Shown: positions 25,401 through 64,000 of the stretch, one piece after another
How positions within the stretch are numbered: the first letter of the stretch is position 1
Layout of the letters: each line of letters starts with the position of its first letter
Source of the DNA: Ficedula albicollis
Lineage: Eukaryota > Chordata > Aves > Passeriformes > Muscicapidae
DNA length: 64,000 bases
Direction of reading: 5' to 3'
Assembly (NCBI RefSeq): GCF_000247815.1
Contig: NC_021681.1
Coordinates: forward strand, 6,012,713-6,076,712
Made by a program: the position numbers and the translations under genes
The notes under the pieces: generated by a model
The model's database searches: none
What the model was told of the DNA's origin: nothing
What the model saw: the letters and a program-made list of their open reading frames with translations, nothing else

Positions 25401-28400
25401 TTAATATTCCCTCCCTGAGCCCTGGTATTCCCTTTTGTTAGGACTGGGTTACGGAGAAGCACTGGGCCACATCGACTTCTATCCCAACGGTGGGACCGAC
25501 CAACCAGGCTGTCCACTGACAATATTTTCTGGTAATTAATCCTGCCCTGAATTGCATAAAACCTGACAGAATGTTTCCAATCAGAAAAAGAGGAGAAAGC
25601 CAGAGAATCATCATCACATGAAATCCATATTCTGGGAAAGCCATGGCAGCAACTTCTTCTCAGCACTGGCCTGACAGGGGTTTAGCTGATGTGCACCAGG
25701 CAGAAATGAGAGTCAGGGTGACCTCTGTGTGCTTCTGTCACAGTGCAAGTGGGACTAATCCTCTGTGCAAAAAGCCATCAGGTAGATGTGTGCCTTTGTT
25801 TTGTGACTACGTCCAGAAAATCTGTGAGATTTTTTGTTTCTAATTACTTGTAACACAAAAAGCCCACGGACTAGCAGTGGCAAGGACGGTTCAGAAAACG
25901 GGTTCAAGATGAGTGTGGAGCAGGCAGTTATGCCAAAGCAAAGGCACCTTCCTTGGCAGTGACAGACGGTGCAGCCTGGAAGGGACAGCCCTAGTCTTGA
26001 ACAAAAGAAAGCTTTTTTCCTTTCAGCCTGGCAGCAGAACTGGTTTGATGAAAGCTGGGTGAAGAAGATACCTTACAGAAGGAAATGCAGTACTGTGAAC
26101 TCAACCTTTATCAGACCCAAGAGAATCTAAATAGGAGAGCAGCCTGAGCCAAAAATCTCTGGGAAGGGAGGCTTCACTCATTTTGCTGCTCATGCTGTTG
26201 CATGAGCAACATTTTATTAGTTATGTCTTTCTAAAAAGATTTTTACACCAAAATGGAAGGTCATGTGCAAAGCTATATCCAGCTACCAGGCCTGAGCTCA
26301 GAGAGGAGAGGAGAACACCAGAGACAGAACTTGATCCATAGTTGGATCCTCTTGAACTGCAGCAACTACACAAACAAATGTTTTTCAAACCAAAAAGACA
26401 AGAAGAAAAGCAAAGCAGACACAGGCAGAGCTGAGTGCACTCAAAGGGAGAGGCTGCTGGCCTCTTACTGCTCTGCCACAGCCCAGTGCTCCCCAGTGCA
26501 ATTGGTTGGGGTCAGACTGGCCAGTGACTGTCCACTGGCGTGTCCTGTGGGCATTAATCCTGTTTCCCTGAGGCATGAAGATTGCTAATGAAATATTTCT
26601 CCCCTGTACATGATTAAGGATTGCAGTATTTTAAATGTGACCACCAGAGGTCTGTTTTCCTGTTCCTGTCCTCCCTGACACAGAGCTGCAATATCACCAC
26701 ATACCCGTGCAACTCGTACAGGAATTTCAGGAATGGCAAATGCACCAGCTGTGAACCCTTCTGGCCCATGCCATGCCCCATCCTAGGTAAGGATCCAGGG
26801 AATGTCAATCCATCCTGAATACTGAACTGCCTGGCATCACTGTAACTTGGAGGGTGATGTTTTACTGGAGGAATAACACAACATGGTGCTTTGCAAAAGC
26901 ACCAAAGTTATTTCCACTGAGGTCTTTGAGGTCTCTCATGCCTGCTCCTTGTGATATCACATCATGCTGTGATATAGAACACAAATTCACAGGTAAAGGA
27001 TCCAGAACTAGAAAAGCCAAAACAAGACTTGGGATCTTTACACTAAAGTCAGAGAAACAGTGAATTTAAAGTCCCTCAGTTGCAGTTTGAGGGACAGGGG
27101 CCTGTTCTTGCTAAAATAAGATTTTAAAGTAAATTTCCAGCACCACAATCCCCTCTGTGCTCTAAAAGGAATGGCAAATGGGTGAACAAAGTGAATTCTG
27201 GACTTGTCTGCCCCAGCCTGGGTGTGACAGCCCAGCCTCAGGCTGGCAGCTCTGAAATGTTGATGCTAAAATACCTGACACTTCCAGGAAGGAACTGGCA
27301 AAGCCAAGGGGCTGATTTTCATTCTGCACTGCAAAATGAAATCCTTCTTGACCATGGATAGCAGATATAGAAAAAGATCAGCTTGAAAAAAGTGCTGAAC
27401 AGTAACAGTAACCATGCACATTCAGTCCTAAGCCTTTGGAGTACAGGAGGATGTGTGTCACAGCGCTACTTGTCAGATGGCACACAATGCACTATTTCTT
27501 AAATATTTGCTTCTTTTCAGCCATTTAGTGGCTCATCTACCTGTGCAGTAACTCAGTTTCATTTTCAAACTGTCACCTGCAGGTTATTATGCCCATGAGT
27601 GGAAAAGCTATTTAACACAACAGAGCCATCCAGTGACAAGTATGTTTTTTGACACAGCGGACAAAGAGCCATTTTGCAGTAAGTGACTGAGATTTCTGAG
27701 ATTATTTTTCTTTGTGCATTGCCTCTGTCAGCAGCAGCCAAGCAGAGGTGGTTATTTGCTGGTGATGCTATAGCCAGCATTTTAGAAACTCCAGTGGCTG
27801 CTGGATGGAATTGTGTCCATCTGTGCTTTGCCATGACTTTCCTTATCTACCTGTCCAGTGCTGGGAAAGCCAACTTGCTTCCAGTTCTAGGAAATTGGTT
27901 GAGAACTTTCAAATTAAGTATAAAAGTTCCCAGATCATGTTTCAAGTAACCATTCTTTTGTGAAAGTAAGAGGTGTGTGGGAATGATAAGAGAGAAAGAC
28001 AGGTTGCACAGGTGAAAAAGCTACCTTGGGGAAAAGTGAGAGGCACAGGGAGAGGAAGAGCATCAGTAGAAAAAAATGTTTCAATAAGCTGAAAGGTTTC
28101 ATCTCATCGCTGTGATTACCAACATACCAGGGCATGGGCTGGAATTATGGCCTGAGCTCCAGCGCTGGTCAGCTAGTGAATTCAGACTCACAGATCAAAG
28201 AACAGACAATTCTGCTCCATGACAGAGATGACAAATAACATACGAAAAACAGAAATGGAGGGGTTCAGAGGCGGACAGAACAAAGGAAAGACAATCTGGA
28301 AGTGAAGGGGGAAGGCAGGCAGTGAAAGGCAGTGTGCTGGGAACCATACAGAGAGGCCATCCTGCATGGATAACCCTTGCTGTAGTGCTCTCCTTACACC

Positions 28401-31400
28401 TCATAGTGTTTCTGGTTGAAATCTCTGCAAAGGGAGGAGAGCAAGGAGGAGAGAGGGATTTTCGAGATGAACTGCAGGGGTTGTGTCCATCCTCTACCCA
28501 CAGCACTGCTCCCAGACAGTGCACAACCTGGACAGCAGTGAGCCCACAGGGTCTAACCCCACCGACTCTCTCCCCTCAGTCTATCACTACTTGGTGGATA
28601 TTATCACATGGAACAAAGACACCAGGAGAGGCACCTTCAGCATCATGCTAGCTGATGAAGATGGGAGGAAGGCAGAATCAATAGCTAATCCGTAAGTCTT
28701 ACTGGTCTGAGCATTTCTAAGTGTTAGTGCATCCCTTGGTACAACTGCATCTGGGGGAGGTGACACATCCTCCCCCAGTTTCTCTGCTGATACTTGCTAG
28801 TGCACATGACTATGGGATATCCTGGCCCTATGGAATTTCCCCAGCCTCTCCCAGCACACAGCCCTGACAGCCCAGCCTTTTGGTTTGGGCACTTCTCTGT
28901 CATCTTAAGGACTGAAGTGGACAATCTCAGCCAGCAGCACAGCTGCCCTAGGCTTCTGTAAAGCAGGAGGAAAAACATCTCCCCCTCTTTCCTCCCTCTT
29001 TCAGGGAGTGTTCTGTTCTAGTTCCAAGTGCCCAAGACAGCTGGGGATTAACCTGGGCCTGAATATGTCACATCCAAAATCAATTCATTCCACTCAGAGA
29101 GACAAATTAATGGTGTTTATGTGACATGCAAATTCCTGATTGATCTTAGCTACACTTCAGCCAAACAAACCTGCACAACTAGTTTTCCCAGGTTTCTCTA
29201 AGTGCATATTCCCTCAGACATATCTGGTATCTGCTTGCACTGCAGCAATCAGCATCACTCCCACACCAAGGCCAGTGCAGATTTCATGCATGTCTCAAGG
29301 TGACTCAGTGTTCAGGCCTGCACAGACAGCAGGGTACAAATATCACTAGGGTCTAGTCCACTTGGGATCAAAGAAGAATCACAGTGAAAATTCTGGCTGG
29401 GGACCAAATGGCATCCAACCTCTGTGTCCCCACCTCTACCCCAAAAAACTAAGGGCAGGAGTGGCTGAGTAGGTTGACACCTGGAGACCTGAATCCATAC
29501 CCATTTCCTGTAAATCAGCAGCTCAGGCCTCTTCCCCCAGCCCTGTTTCTAATATAACAGTGACTACATCAAACCCAGTGCTATTCCCTTGGTGACTCTC
29601 TGACACTCTCTTTTGTCTGCTTTACCTTTAGAGAGGCTGCCACCTTCCAGCAGTACAAACAAATCACTTTGCTCATTGGGTTTGACCAGGATCTTGAAAA
29701 GGTGGAAAGAATTTCCTTGACGTTTTCCACGGGATCTGTCATTGGCCCAAAATTCAAACTCAGGATTCTCCAAATGAGGTTCCGCTCACTGACAAAACCA
29801 GAAAGGTGAGCAAATGTTTGCAAACAAACCATTTCTGTTGGTGCAGACTGGGCTGAAGTAAAGGAATCTCCCAGATTCCTGGCCTGGCTGAGTATGTGCA
29901 GAAGAATCAGATTTATTTTACATGTAGTAATTCTCATACACATATCTTGGGTATAAACTCCTCTTTAATGGAATCCCACAGCTGAATACTTACTTGAACA
30001 CAGAGGCTGTCTTATTGCACTAGGAACATGTCACACGTGATGCGACTCTGACGTGGCCTGGCACCTCAACCTTTGCTCAGGAAAATGACCTTTGAGAAGC
30101 TGCCCAGGCCTGAACTCCAGGATGAAGGGAAATGTAGCTCTCTGAGAAGAACAGATGTTCAGCCCCAAATACACATTTTACATCCCAGTCAATTTGTATG
30201 GCTAGTGAAGCAGGGAGATTAATTTACTCCTGGAATTCCAGCAAGTGGGAGCTGCTGGCTGCTTTGCCCCAAAGCCCTGACTGGTACCCACATCATTAGG
30301 AGGTTCCTCCCAAGACATTGCTGATGGAACTTCTATCATCTCATCAACCTCTGTCTGGTCTGCTCTCCTAATCTTAAGCTTCCCAGCTCTGAAGGTTGGG
30401 AGCTCTCCCTGAGCTCAGCAAGCACAGAATCTCTTATGCAGACCTTGTGTGCAAGGACACTGTGGACACCACAGCAAGCTTTAAGTTTGGGTTAAAAAAC
30501 AAGGCTGGAAGATCACAGGGTCAGGAGGGTGAAGCAAAAAGACATACAGAAGTGCAGAGCATATTTCTTTGGATCTCATGAACTCTGCTACCCTTATCCT
30601 AGCCTTGGAACAAGGAAAAGATTGTGTATATCTACTAAACAAAGTCCTGCAGCTCTCTCTCGCTGCCACTCCCTGTCTCCTGCCCCACACCTCCACAGTC
30701 ACCTCCAGTCTCAGATACACATTCAGTCTTTTAAAAAGCAGACCAAATGCCTAATATTTAATCAGAGGATGTTGTCTCTCCCCGAGGAGGGGCTGCCACA
30801 GGTCATAAGCACAGTTCAGGACTTTCAACACATCAACTAATCAGTCACTGCCCAAGGGAGGGATGCCCTGCCCTCTCCCCTTCCCTGTTGCTCAACCCAC
30901 TTCACAGGGCTAATGCTCATATTTCCCCTGTGAAAGCCCAAGTATTCCCTCAGGTTTTTTTAATTGAACTAGCTGTTTGGACCCAGCCAGACCAGATCTA
31001 TGTTTGGACCCAGGTCAGAGCAGTGGCAGAATTTCTTATCCAGGAGCAGAGAAGAAGCAGGAACAGGCAGGTGAGATGGAAGGACCACCTTGTTCGGTGG
31101 ACACAGGTGTGGATGGGCTTAAAGGGAACTACAGACTCTGCAGCCAGTGCCTGTGTCAGTTTGTTTGCGTTCCTTTTTTCTACAAGCAAAATAAAACATA
31201 GAACAGAATAGCAAAATGCTCAAGGTATCCCTGGCTTAAACCAACCTCACTTCAGGTGGACTTGGAGGCAGTTCTCTTGAGAAGATGACTTATTTTATGT
31301 AGGCCTCCAGTAGATGGGGAGATGACATTAAAAAGCGCCGTTTCTTCACTTTTGGCCGTGTTTCCACACAGACCCCAGCTGTGCCGATACGACCTGGTCC

Positions 31401-31444
31401 TGACTGAGAACACCCAGAACACCTTCAAGCCCATCCCATGCTGA
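19416..31444 (+). CDS. LIPH: LIPH, lipase member H (membrane-associated phosphatidic acid-selective PLA1-alpha)
   Basis: LIPH is a secreted, membrane-associated phospholipase A1 that cleaves phosphatidic acid to 2-acyl lysophosphatidic acid. In mammals this product signals through LPAR6 in hair follicles; a role in feather follicles is only inference. Ten coding exons (19416-19467, 23351-23718, 24397-24505, 24586-24687, 25442-25531, 26619-26786, 27583-27678, 28580-28691, 29632-29805, 31372-31444) keep phase throughout and give 447 residues. Residues 1-17 form a hydrophobic signal peptide. The catalytic triad is visible: Ser155 in IGVSLGAH, Asp179 in GLDPAG and His249 in KCDHQRS. The region between Asp and His is compact, consistent with the short lid of the PLA1 branch. 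The C-terminal part is PLAT-like and ends [12 protein letters not shown] and PLA1A are alternatives, but the neighbouring TMEM41A and MAP3K13 match LIPH synteny. Confidence 0.97.
19468..23350 (+). other. LIPH intron 1
   Basis: This is the long first intron of LIPH. It holds a (TA)n/(CA)n microsatellite at about 20752-20788. I see no further coding exon; the short ORFs on both strands lack family similarity or splice support. Confidence 0.7.
20752..20788. repeat. TA/CA dinucleotide microsatellite
   Basis: Alternating TA and CA dinucleotides in LIPH intron 1, partly interrupted. It is probably polymorphic. Confidence 0.85.
23351..23718 (+). CDS. LIPH: LIPH coding exon 2
   Basis: The exon is 368 nt, with acceptor CCTTTCAG and donor GTAAGT. 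It covers [20 protein letters not shown] and [17 protein letters not shown], the N-terminal lipase core including the oxyanion-region HG motif. Confidence 0.97.
24397..24505 (+). CDS. LIPH: LIPH coding exon 3 (nucleophile serine)
   Basis: The exon is 109 nt, with acceptor ATCTCAG and donor GTAAGC. It encodes the nucleophile elbow [15 protein letters not shown] with Ser155. Confidence 0.97.
24586..24687 (+). CDS. LIPH: LIPH coding exon 4 (catalytic Asp)
   Basis: The exon is 102 nt, with acceptor GCTGCAG and donor GTACGT. It opens GLDPAGPLY with catalytic Asp179 and ends VDVIHSDTN. Confidence 0.96.
25442..25531 (+). CDS. LIPH: LIPH coding exon 5
   Basis: The exon is 90 nt, with acceptor TTGTTAG and donor GTAATT. 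It encodes [18 protein letters not shown] and DQPGCP, the conserved segment before the lid. Confidence 0.96.
26619..26786 (+). CDS. LIPH: LIPH coding exon 6 (catalytic His)
   Basis: The exon is 168 nt, with acceptor GATTAAG and donor GTAAGG. It carries [15 protein letters not shown] with catalytic His249 and several cysteines ([17 protein letters not shown]) probably in disulfides. Confidence 0.96.
27583..27678 (+). CDS. LIPH: LIPH coding exon 7
   Basis: The exon is 96 nt, with acceptor CACCTGCAG and donor GTAAGT. It encodes [15 protein letters not shown] through [11 protein letters not shown]. Confidence 0.94.
28580..28691 (+). CDS. LIPH: LIPH coding exon 8
   Basis: The exon is 112 nt, with acceptor CCCCTCAG and donor GTAAGT. 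It encodes [17 protein letters not shown], the start of the C-terminal domain. Confidence 0.95.
29632..29805 (+). CDS. LIPH: LIPH coding exon 9
   Basis: The exon is 174 nt, with acceptor ACCTTTAG and donor GTGAGC. It encodes [20 protein letters not shown] through [10 protein letters not shown]. Confidence 0.95.
31372..31444 (+). CDS. LIPH: LIPH coding exon 10 with stop
   Basis: Acceptor CCACACAG is followed by [17 protein letters not shown] and FKPIPC, then TGA at 31442-31444. Confidence 0.95.
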
Positions 31445-31595
31445 GCAGGAGCCGAGTCCCGAGGATGCTGTGCCCGGACGGGACAGAGACATTTCCCCAA
31501 GTTAGGGGAGACCTGCTGGGCCCAGGACGCCTTCTGTGGGGACGGAGCAGCGGGACCCGCTCTCCACACAGTGTAGAAACGGGCTGGGGAGCGAC

Positions 31596-31601
31596 AATAA
31601 A
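31596..31601 (+). terminator. LIPH poly(A) signal (AATAAA)
   Basis: A canonical AATAAA lies about 150 nt after the LIPH stop. Cleavage just downstream would leave only about 500 bp to the TMEM41A coding start, so the LIPH terminus abuts the TMEM41A promoter. Confidence 0.8.
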
Positions 31602-31822
31602 ACCATGGCGGCACACGGCTTTAAAGCGTGGCTTTCAAAGGGAGGGGCTAAAACAAAGGTCTTAAACAGCGGTTTAAAGTGTGTCCACGGCTCAGCCAGC
31701 TCGGAGCCCTCACGAGCAGCACGAACCCAAACACTCCACAGCCCCCGCGGGGCCACGGCCGCTATGGCGGCCCTCACGGCGCCCCGCCCCCGGCCGCCCC
31801 GCCCCGCGCCTGCGCACCGGCT

Positions 31823-34811
<2,989 letters not shown>

Positions 34812-35071
34812 TGGCTTAGGTGCCCCAGTTTTGGGGTAAAAGCTGCAGGACTCTGTTCCCAGGGGTTATATTCTGCATGCTCTGTGTCACCAAGGACAGT
34901 GGCAATTTTTAATCGTCCTTCTCATCTCAGAGGAGGTGTCCGTTCTTATTTTAATGAATGTTTATCTGTGCATGTACCTGCACGGAGAGAGGGATACAGG
35001 GGCTTTGTGAACACTCAGTTAATGTGCCTGTTTCATTTTTATCAGTCTCCTGTGTGCCTGAGGCTGTGGGG

Positions 35072-35077
35072 AATAAA
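35072..35077 (+). terminator. TMEM41A poly(A) signal (AATAAA)
   Basis: AATAAA about 260 nt after the TMEM41A stop, the first canonical hexamer downstream on this strand. Confidence 0.7.
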
Positions 35078-35577
35078 ATGAGGAGTATTGGCATCCTGTG
35101 AGGAAGGCAAACCAGCAGCCAGCTGTGGATCACTGGCCAAGTACAACCCTGCGGGCAGTAGGCAGGCCCTGCTCCCTCCAATTCCAGACAGATTTAACAT
35201 TTTTGGCCTAAAATGATGAGCTATGTGCTCCTGTGCTCCAGTGCAGCTGTACAAGCACCAAGTTGAGAAAATAATGTGTTTCAGGGTGCAGCTGTAGAAG
35301 ATTCTTCTTTGATTCCCATGTTAAACCAGCACCCCCTGCAGCAAAATGCTCGGGATTTGAGCTGCCTGAATCAGTCATGTCAGAAGACTTGACATTGCTT
35401 CTCTGGTCTGCCAGTGGCTGCTACTTCACATAAAGACTAAAGGGGAAAAGAATGGGAATGGATGTGCCTGACTGACAGAGATTTGTCCTTGAAAAACACC
35501 TTGACACCCACACAATTGCTCCTGTGTAACTAGGAGGATTCCAAATAAAGAGATGGGCTCTGTCCCAGTTGTGGAGA

Positions 35578-35800
35578 ACATAGGATCCCAGAATGGTTTG
35601 GGTGGAAGGGATTCTAAAGCCCATCCTGTTTCACCTCCTGTGGGCAGGGACACATTCCACTATCCCAAGTTACTCCAAGTCCTGTCCAGGCTGGCCTTGG
35701 ACACTTCCAGGGATCCAGGTGCAGCCACAGCTTCTCTGAACAATTTTGTGCCAGGGCCTTACCACCCTCCTCCCTTTGGGATGATACTCTGCTCTTGGGG
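35578..35800 (-). mobile_element. CR1 LINE 3'-end fragment
   Basis: 'ggatcccagaatggtttggg', 'gggcagggacacattccact' and 'ggccttggacacttccaggg' are the reverse complement of a CR1 tail. Confidence 0.88.
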
Positions 35801-35973
35801 TTTTGGTATTTACTGTCCATGAGGAGATCCACTTGGAGGATAAAGTAACTTTCCTGGTATGGAAGGGGGCAGAGGGGAGACCCCAGGGCAAGGCTTCGTG
35901 ACACCATCCAAATTCCATGAGAACCCATTCCCAGATCACCAGACCAGCCTGCAGCATTGAAGTACACTGGCTT

Positions 35974-35979
35974 TTTATT
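35974..35979 (-). terminator. Candidate MAP3K13 poly(A) signal (AATAAA on minus)
   Basis: TTTATT on the plus strand gives AATAAA on the MAP3K13 strand, about 3.6 kb past the stop. MAP3K13 is known for a long 3' UTR in mammals, but nearer non-canonical signals cannot be excluded. Confidence 0.4.
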
Positions 35980-38900
35980 CCATGCATTGTTTGCTTTGAT
36001 AGTCATTCTTGTTTCCATCACTGTACACTGGTCAATACAAAAAAAAAAATCAAGTTTGTCTCAGGAATCCACAGAGCAGGGAGGAGGGGATGAACACTAC
36101 TGGACAGGGCCAAGATGAAATGGGTACTTAACACGACAGTGGGGAGGGCAACATTCAGCTCTGGGAGAAAATCTAGGCTAGTGTTCAGGAGCTGTCAGCA
36201 GCCACGAGAACTGGATCAGGGTACTTGGGATGCTGGAAGGGGAACCCACAGTTTACTCCGGCCCTGGAATGCAGTGTTACTACAGAGAGTAAGCAGGTTC
36301 ACCAACACCTCTCAACCCCAGACCCTGCCAGGAGAGGAAGTGCCAGGAACTGTAATAGAGGTGCCCATACAGCGATGTGTGCAATCCCAGGGAGGTATCA
36401 CCACGGAAAATCCTACAGAACCCACTCAGAACTGACAGCAGTCACCCCGGGAATGTTGGGGTGCTGAGCCAGCTCTGCCTGCACACAGCGAGGCCATGGG
36501 ACGTGTGTGCAGGGGAGGCTGGGGTGACACCTCCAGGGGCGGGGCAAGGGGCTGCCCTAGTGGCATTCCCAGAGGGATGCAGCGTCCGGGGCAGTGGGTG
36601 GGAGCAGCGGCACTGGACTGGAACAGTGCAATGACCCGGGGATGTAAGAATAGAGCTAAATGTGCAGCCTGGAGGGGGCAGCTCTGCTTGCCCTGGCTGC
36701 AGAACAGGTCAGCATGTCCCCAGGTAAGAATGGGGAGGGATCAGCACACACCCAGGACAGCTGGCCCAGAAGGGTCTCAAAATCCCAAACACCAAAGTTC
36801 CACGAGCCCAATGGAGCTTCATCCCATGGTGGAGCCTATGCAGAGACCACAGATACCCAAACCCCTCTGGAATCTGTTTGTCAGGGACTGGATCACCACA
36901 GGCTGGAGGCCCTGGGGACAGTGACAGGCCTGAGCTGGAGGCAGCTCTGCTTTGGGGCTGTTTGTAGGACTGCCCAAGGATATCAGTGCTGCCCTTGGGT
37001 CTCCAAGAGCCTGCCAGGTCTGAGCAGTCTCCCCAGGGGCACAGGACTTGGCATCCTCTGCTGGGGACACTCGATGGCAGTTCTCCACCTCTCTTTACAC
37101 CACAGTGTGTTGTGTGCATACAGTTCTCCACTGCTAAATTCCCACACCTTGACCTCCAGCCTCCTCAGTAACCATCTGCAGCACCAAACCCCCTCTCACA
37201 CCACAACAGCAAAGCCATCTCTGGCTCTGCCAGCTCCTCCTGCTGCTGGCTGAGAGACAAAGAACATTGGGGAGGAGAAACGAAGGGTGGGAAGAGAGAG
37301 GGAAGGAGCCAGGAAAGAGCTTCACTCCTCACAGAGTTCTGCCTCAGCCCAGAGTAGGGTGAGCAGGTCACTCCCTCTCCAAGAGTCTGTTTGGTCCTGC
37401 CTGGGTGATCCACTACATGGACCCACTGCCCAGGACAACTGCCCTCTCCCTGATGTCCTTTTGGATGCTCTGGCCAGGGAATCTTGTCACAGTTACTCAC
37501 TTTGTGATCAGTTCAAAAGCCCCTCACTCCCTGACCACCCTTCCCACATTCCCACCAGTTCAGTGGCTGCCAACCATCAGCAACATGAGCAAACTGCAGC
37601 TCTGCCCACAAGGAACCTGAGTGCAGCCATCCACCCATCTCTGTTCTCTGCCCTGGAGTAACAGCATCCTGGAAATCACCAGAGGCAGCAACTCCTGACA
37701 GCCACTGAGCCCAGCTCTGCTCCCACCCCTCTGGCGAGCAGGGAGAAGGTAACATCACACACAGAGATTACAATTGTGCTAGCGGTGAAGCCAACCTTCT
37801 GATCTACAGAAATTATAATAAATAATAAAATAACGTCATAACTTAAGATCTGTCTGTAGTCCAGCTACAAAAATTTAAAAATATGGGATAATTTAACTCA
37901 TACAATACTGCTCTCTGTATAAGTAAGACATTTTCCTTCACTTTGCCATGAGGCTATAAATTACCACAGTTAAGTTCAAACCAATATTTTAACATAAAAT
38001 GTAAACAAACAAAGCAACAGAAGTACCTGTCCATGGTCCATTCCTGCCGTTCACCTCTGGCTGGCCATGCCAGCCAGCACACTGGGAAGGGCAGAGGGAG
38101 AGCTCTTGCAGGGGGACATCAACTAAGGAAGGGGGGAAACGTGCTCTATCGTTTTGTTCTCTTTCAATATTGTTTTAGAAGAGTAGTGTTTGAAGGGAAG
38201 GCACTATGAGTTCTATCAGAAAACAAATTTTTCTCATCTGCTAATGCCTCGGCCTGCCACATACCAGTACTATCCTCACTTGCACCTGCAGAGTTTCAGC
38301 TTGGAGGAGAAACAGAGGCCTCAGGGACACCTGAGACACAGCCATGACAAGATTTCCTGCACAAGGCCTGCCATGAAGGGCAGGCAGCTGCTAATGCTCC
38401 CAAGAATGTACAGTGAATAAGGAGGCAGAGCAGGGCTGATGCTCTTGGCCAGGCCAGTGATTCCCAGTCTTCCCCCTCAACACACAGCCCTCTGCTGGTT
38501 CTCGATGCTGCTGTAGGTGAGAGGCTGCTTCTCCCAGTCCAGTCCAGGTGTCTCCAGTGTCCTCCCCAGAAGTGCTCAGGCTCTGCGGAATGTGCTTTCC
38601 ACGCTTTGCAAGTCCTTGCTTGGCCAACACTGAGCTGATTGATTTCTTTGACTGACTGAAACAGACAGGAGGTAAGAGGAGGAAGAAAACTGGGAAATGG
38701 CACACTGCATCTGAGGGAGGTTTCCCTGCTCAGCTGGAGGTTGACACTCCCAGAGTGAAGCAAGGACAGTGGTAAGAAGTGCTCTGATACCAATTTTCAA
38801 GAGGACGAGGTTAGATACATTTGCAGGATCTCACAACAAAATGCTGATTAAAAAAAAGAAACTAAAAATCCTTAAAATAAAACCCATCATTACATTCCTG

Positions 38901-39551
38901 GGGATGTATCGACTCAGAAGACCCTGGATGTTAGCACCTCGGTACCAGTTTTCTCCAGGAACATGTCCACCTTCTGATTAAAAATGACCCAGCTGGTTAT
39001 ACTGAAAACACTTTGTTCACAGGTGACCCTACAAGTCAGGTCTTTTTCTGCTTTTCCTCATTTGATAAGACTGAGTGGTTTAGTTTTCTTGATCTGTTCT
39101 CCAATCTTCAGGGCCACAAGGCCTGGTCCCCTGTGCAAGCAGCAAGAGAATCCCCCGCGTCTGTACACAAAGCTGTCCAGGCAGGACTCCCAGGATGTTT
39201 CTCCATAGTGTGCTTGCTTTCTGAACTTTTTTTTTTTTTGCAACAAGTCTGTGTGTCTATAAATACAATCCACTCTTTACAGTAAAAAGTGTTAAAATGT
39301 CAAAAAAATAAATATCCATGTTACAGTAACTAGATTATTCAATAAAATACATCCCTGCCATTCTTGATTGAAATGCTCAAAGAGAATTAATTTCATTTGG
39401 ACATTTTCCAGAGATTCGGGTTATTGCAAATCACTCCTGGGGTGGGAAGGAGAAGCATCTTCTCTTCCTGTAAAGTGTGATGAAGGGGAATGAAGTGGAA
39501 TCTCAGGGAAATCAAAATGCCAGTACCAGGAAGCTTTGGGGGAGATCTGTA

Positions 39552-64000
<24,449 letters not shown>

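Larger units (their letters stand above)
35100..39551 (-). other. Convergent interval: TMEM41A end and MAP3K13 3' UTR
   Basis: Between the TMEM41A poly(A) site and the MAP3K13 stop lies about 4.4 kb without a recognisable gene. The part right of about 35974 is probably the long MAP3K13 3' UTR, including an AT-rich block near 37790-38010. The left part contains a CR1 fragment. Several 70-170 codon ORFs occur, none with family similarity I recognise. Confidence 0.6.

Noticed and set aside
31764..31766. ATG as TMEM41A start
   Set aside because: It is in a different frame from the TMEM41A exon 1 coding sequence and encodes a Pro/Arg-rich stretch unlike the family.

Overview
The window is a piece of a bird nuclear genome, probably a neoavian and possibly a passerine. 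It carries five spliced vertebrate genes with short introns, CR1 LINE fragments are the only abundant interspersed repeat, and CpG-rich promoters mark gene starts. I found no bacterial, viral or plasmid features. All gene calls rest on my reading of splice-consistent exons and on recognising the protein families; no database was searched.

Layout, left to right. (1) 742-10960, minus strand: eight coding exons of CEP63, covering the N-terminal coiled-coil half; the 3' half lies beyond the left edge. (2) About 13.4-13.9 kb: a CpG-rich bidirectional promoter with a perfect NRF1 palindrome between CEP63 and ANAPC13. (3) 14612-16944, plus strand: ANAPC13, complete at 74 residues. (4) 19416-31444, plus strand: LIPH, complete in ten coding exons (447 residues), including a 52-nt signal-peptide exon. 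(5) 32159-34811, plus strand: TMEM41A in five coding exons, with its initiator codon lost inside a 335-nt run of pure G. (6) 39552 to beyond 64000, minus strand: MAP3K13 (LZK) in thirteen coding exons; its N-terminus runs off the right edge and its first exon is broken by two further G runs. TMEM41A and MAP3K13 are convergent.

The genes do not form one pathway. CEP63 (centriole duplication) and ANAPC13 (APC/C subunit) are both cell-cycle genes sharing a divergent promoter. LIPH makes 2-acyl lysophosphatidic acid, TMEM41A is a VTT/DedA-type ER membrane protein, and MAP3K13 is a JNK-pathway MAP3K with a leucine zipper. As I recall it, CEP63-ANAPC13 (3q22) and LIPH-TMEM41A-MAP3K13 (3q27) lie far apart in human, so the 2.5-kb interval between ANAPC13 and LIPH is a candidate synteny junction.

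The most unusual structures are four runs of pure G (335, 671, 94 and 67 nt, all on the plus strand). They remove or frame-shift real coding sequence and are best read as sequencing or assembly artefacts. Others are a nearly perfect 1470-bp tandem duplication in a MAP3K13 intron, a 39-bp minisatellite ending about 30 nt from a MAP3K13 splice acceptor, and a duplicated splice-donor segment beside MAP3K13 exon 3. I did not find a convincing undescribed biological system.
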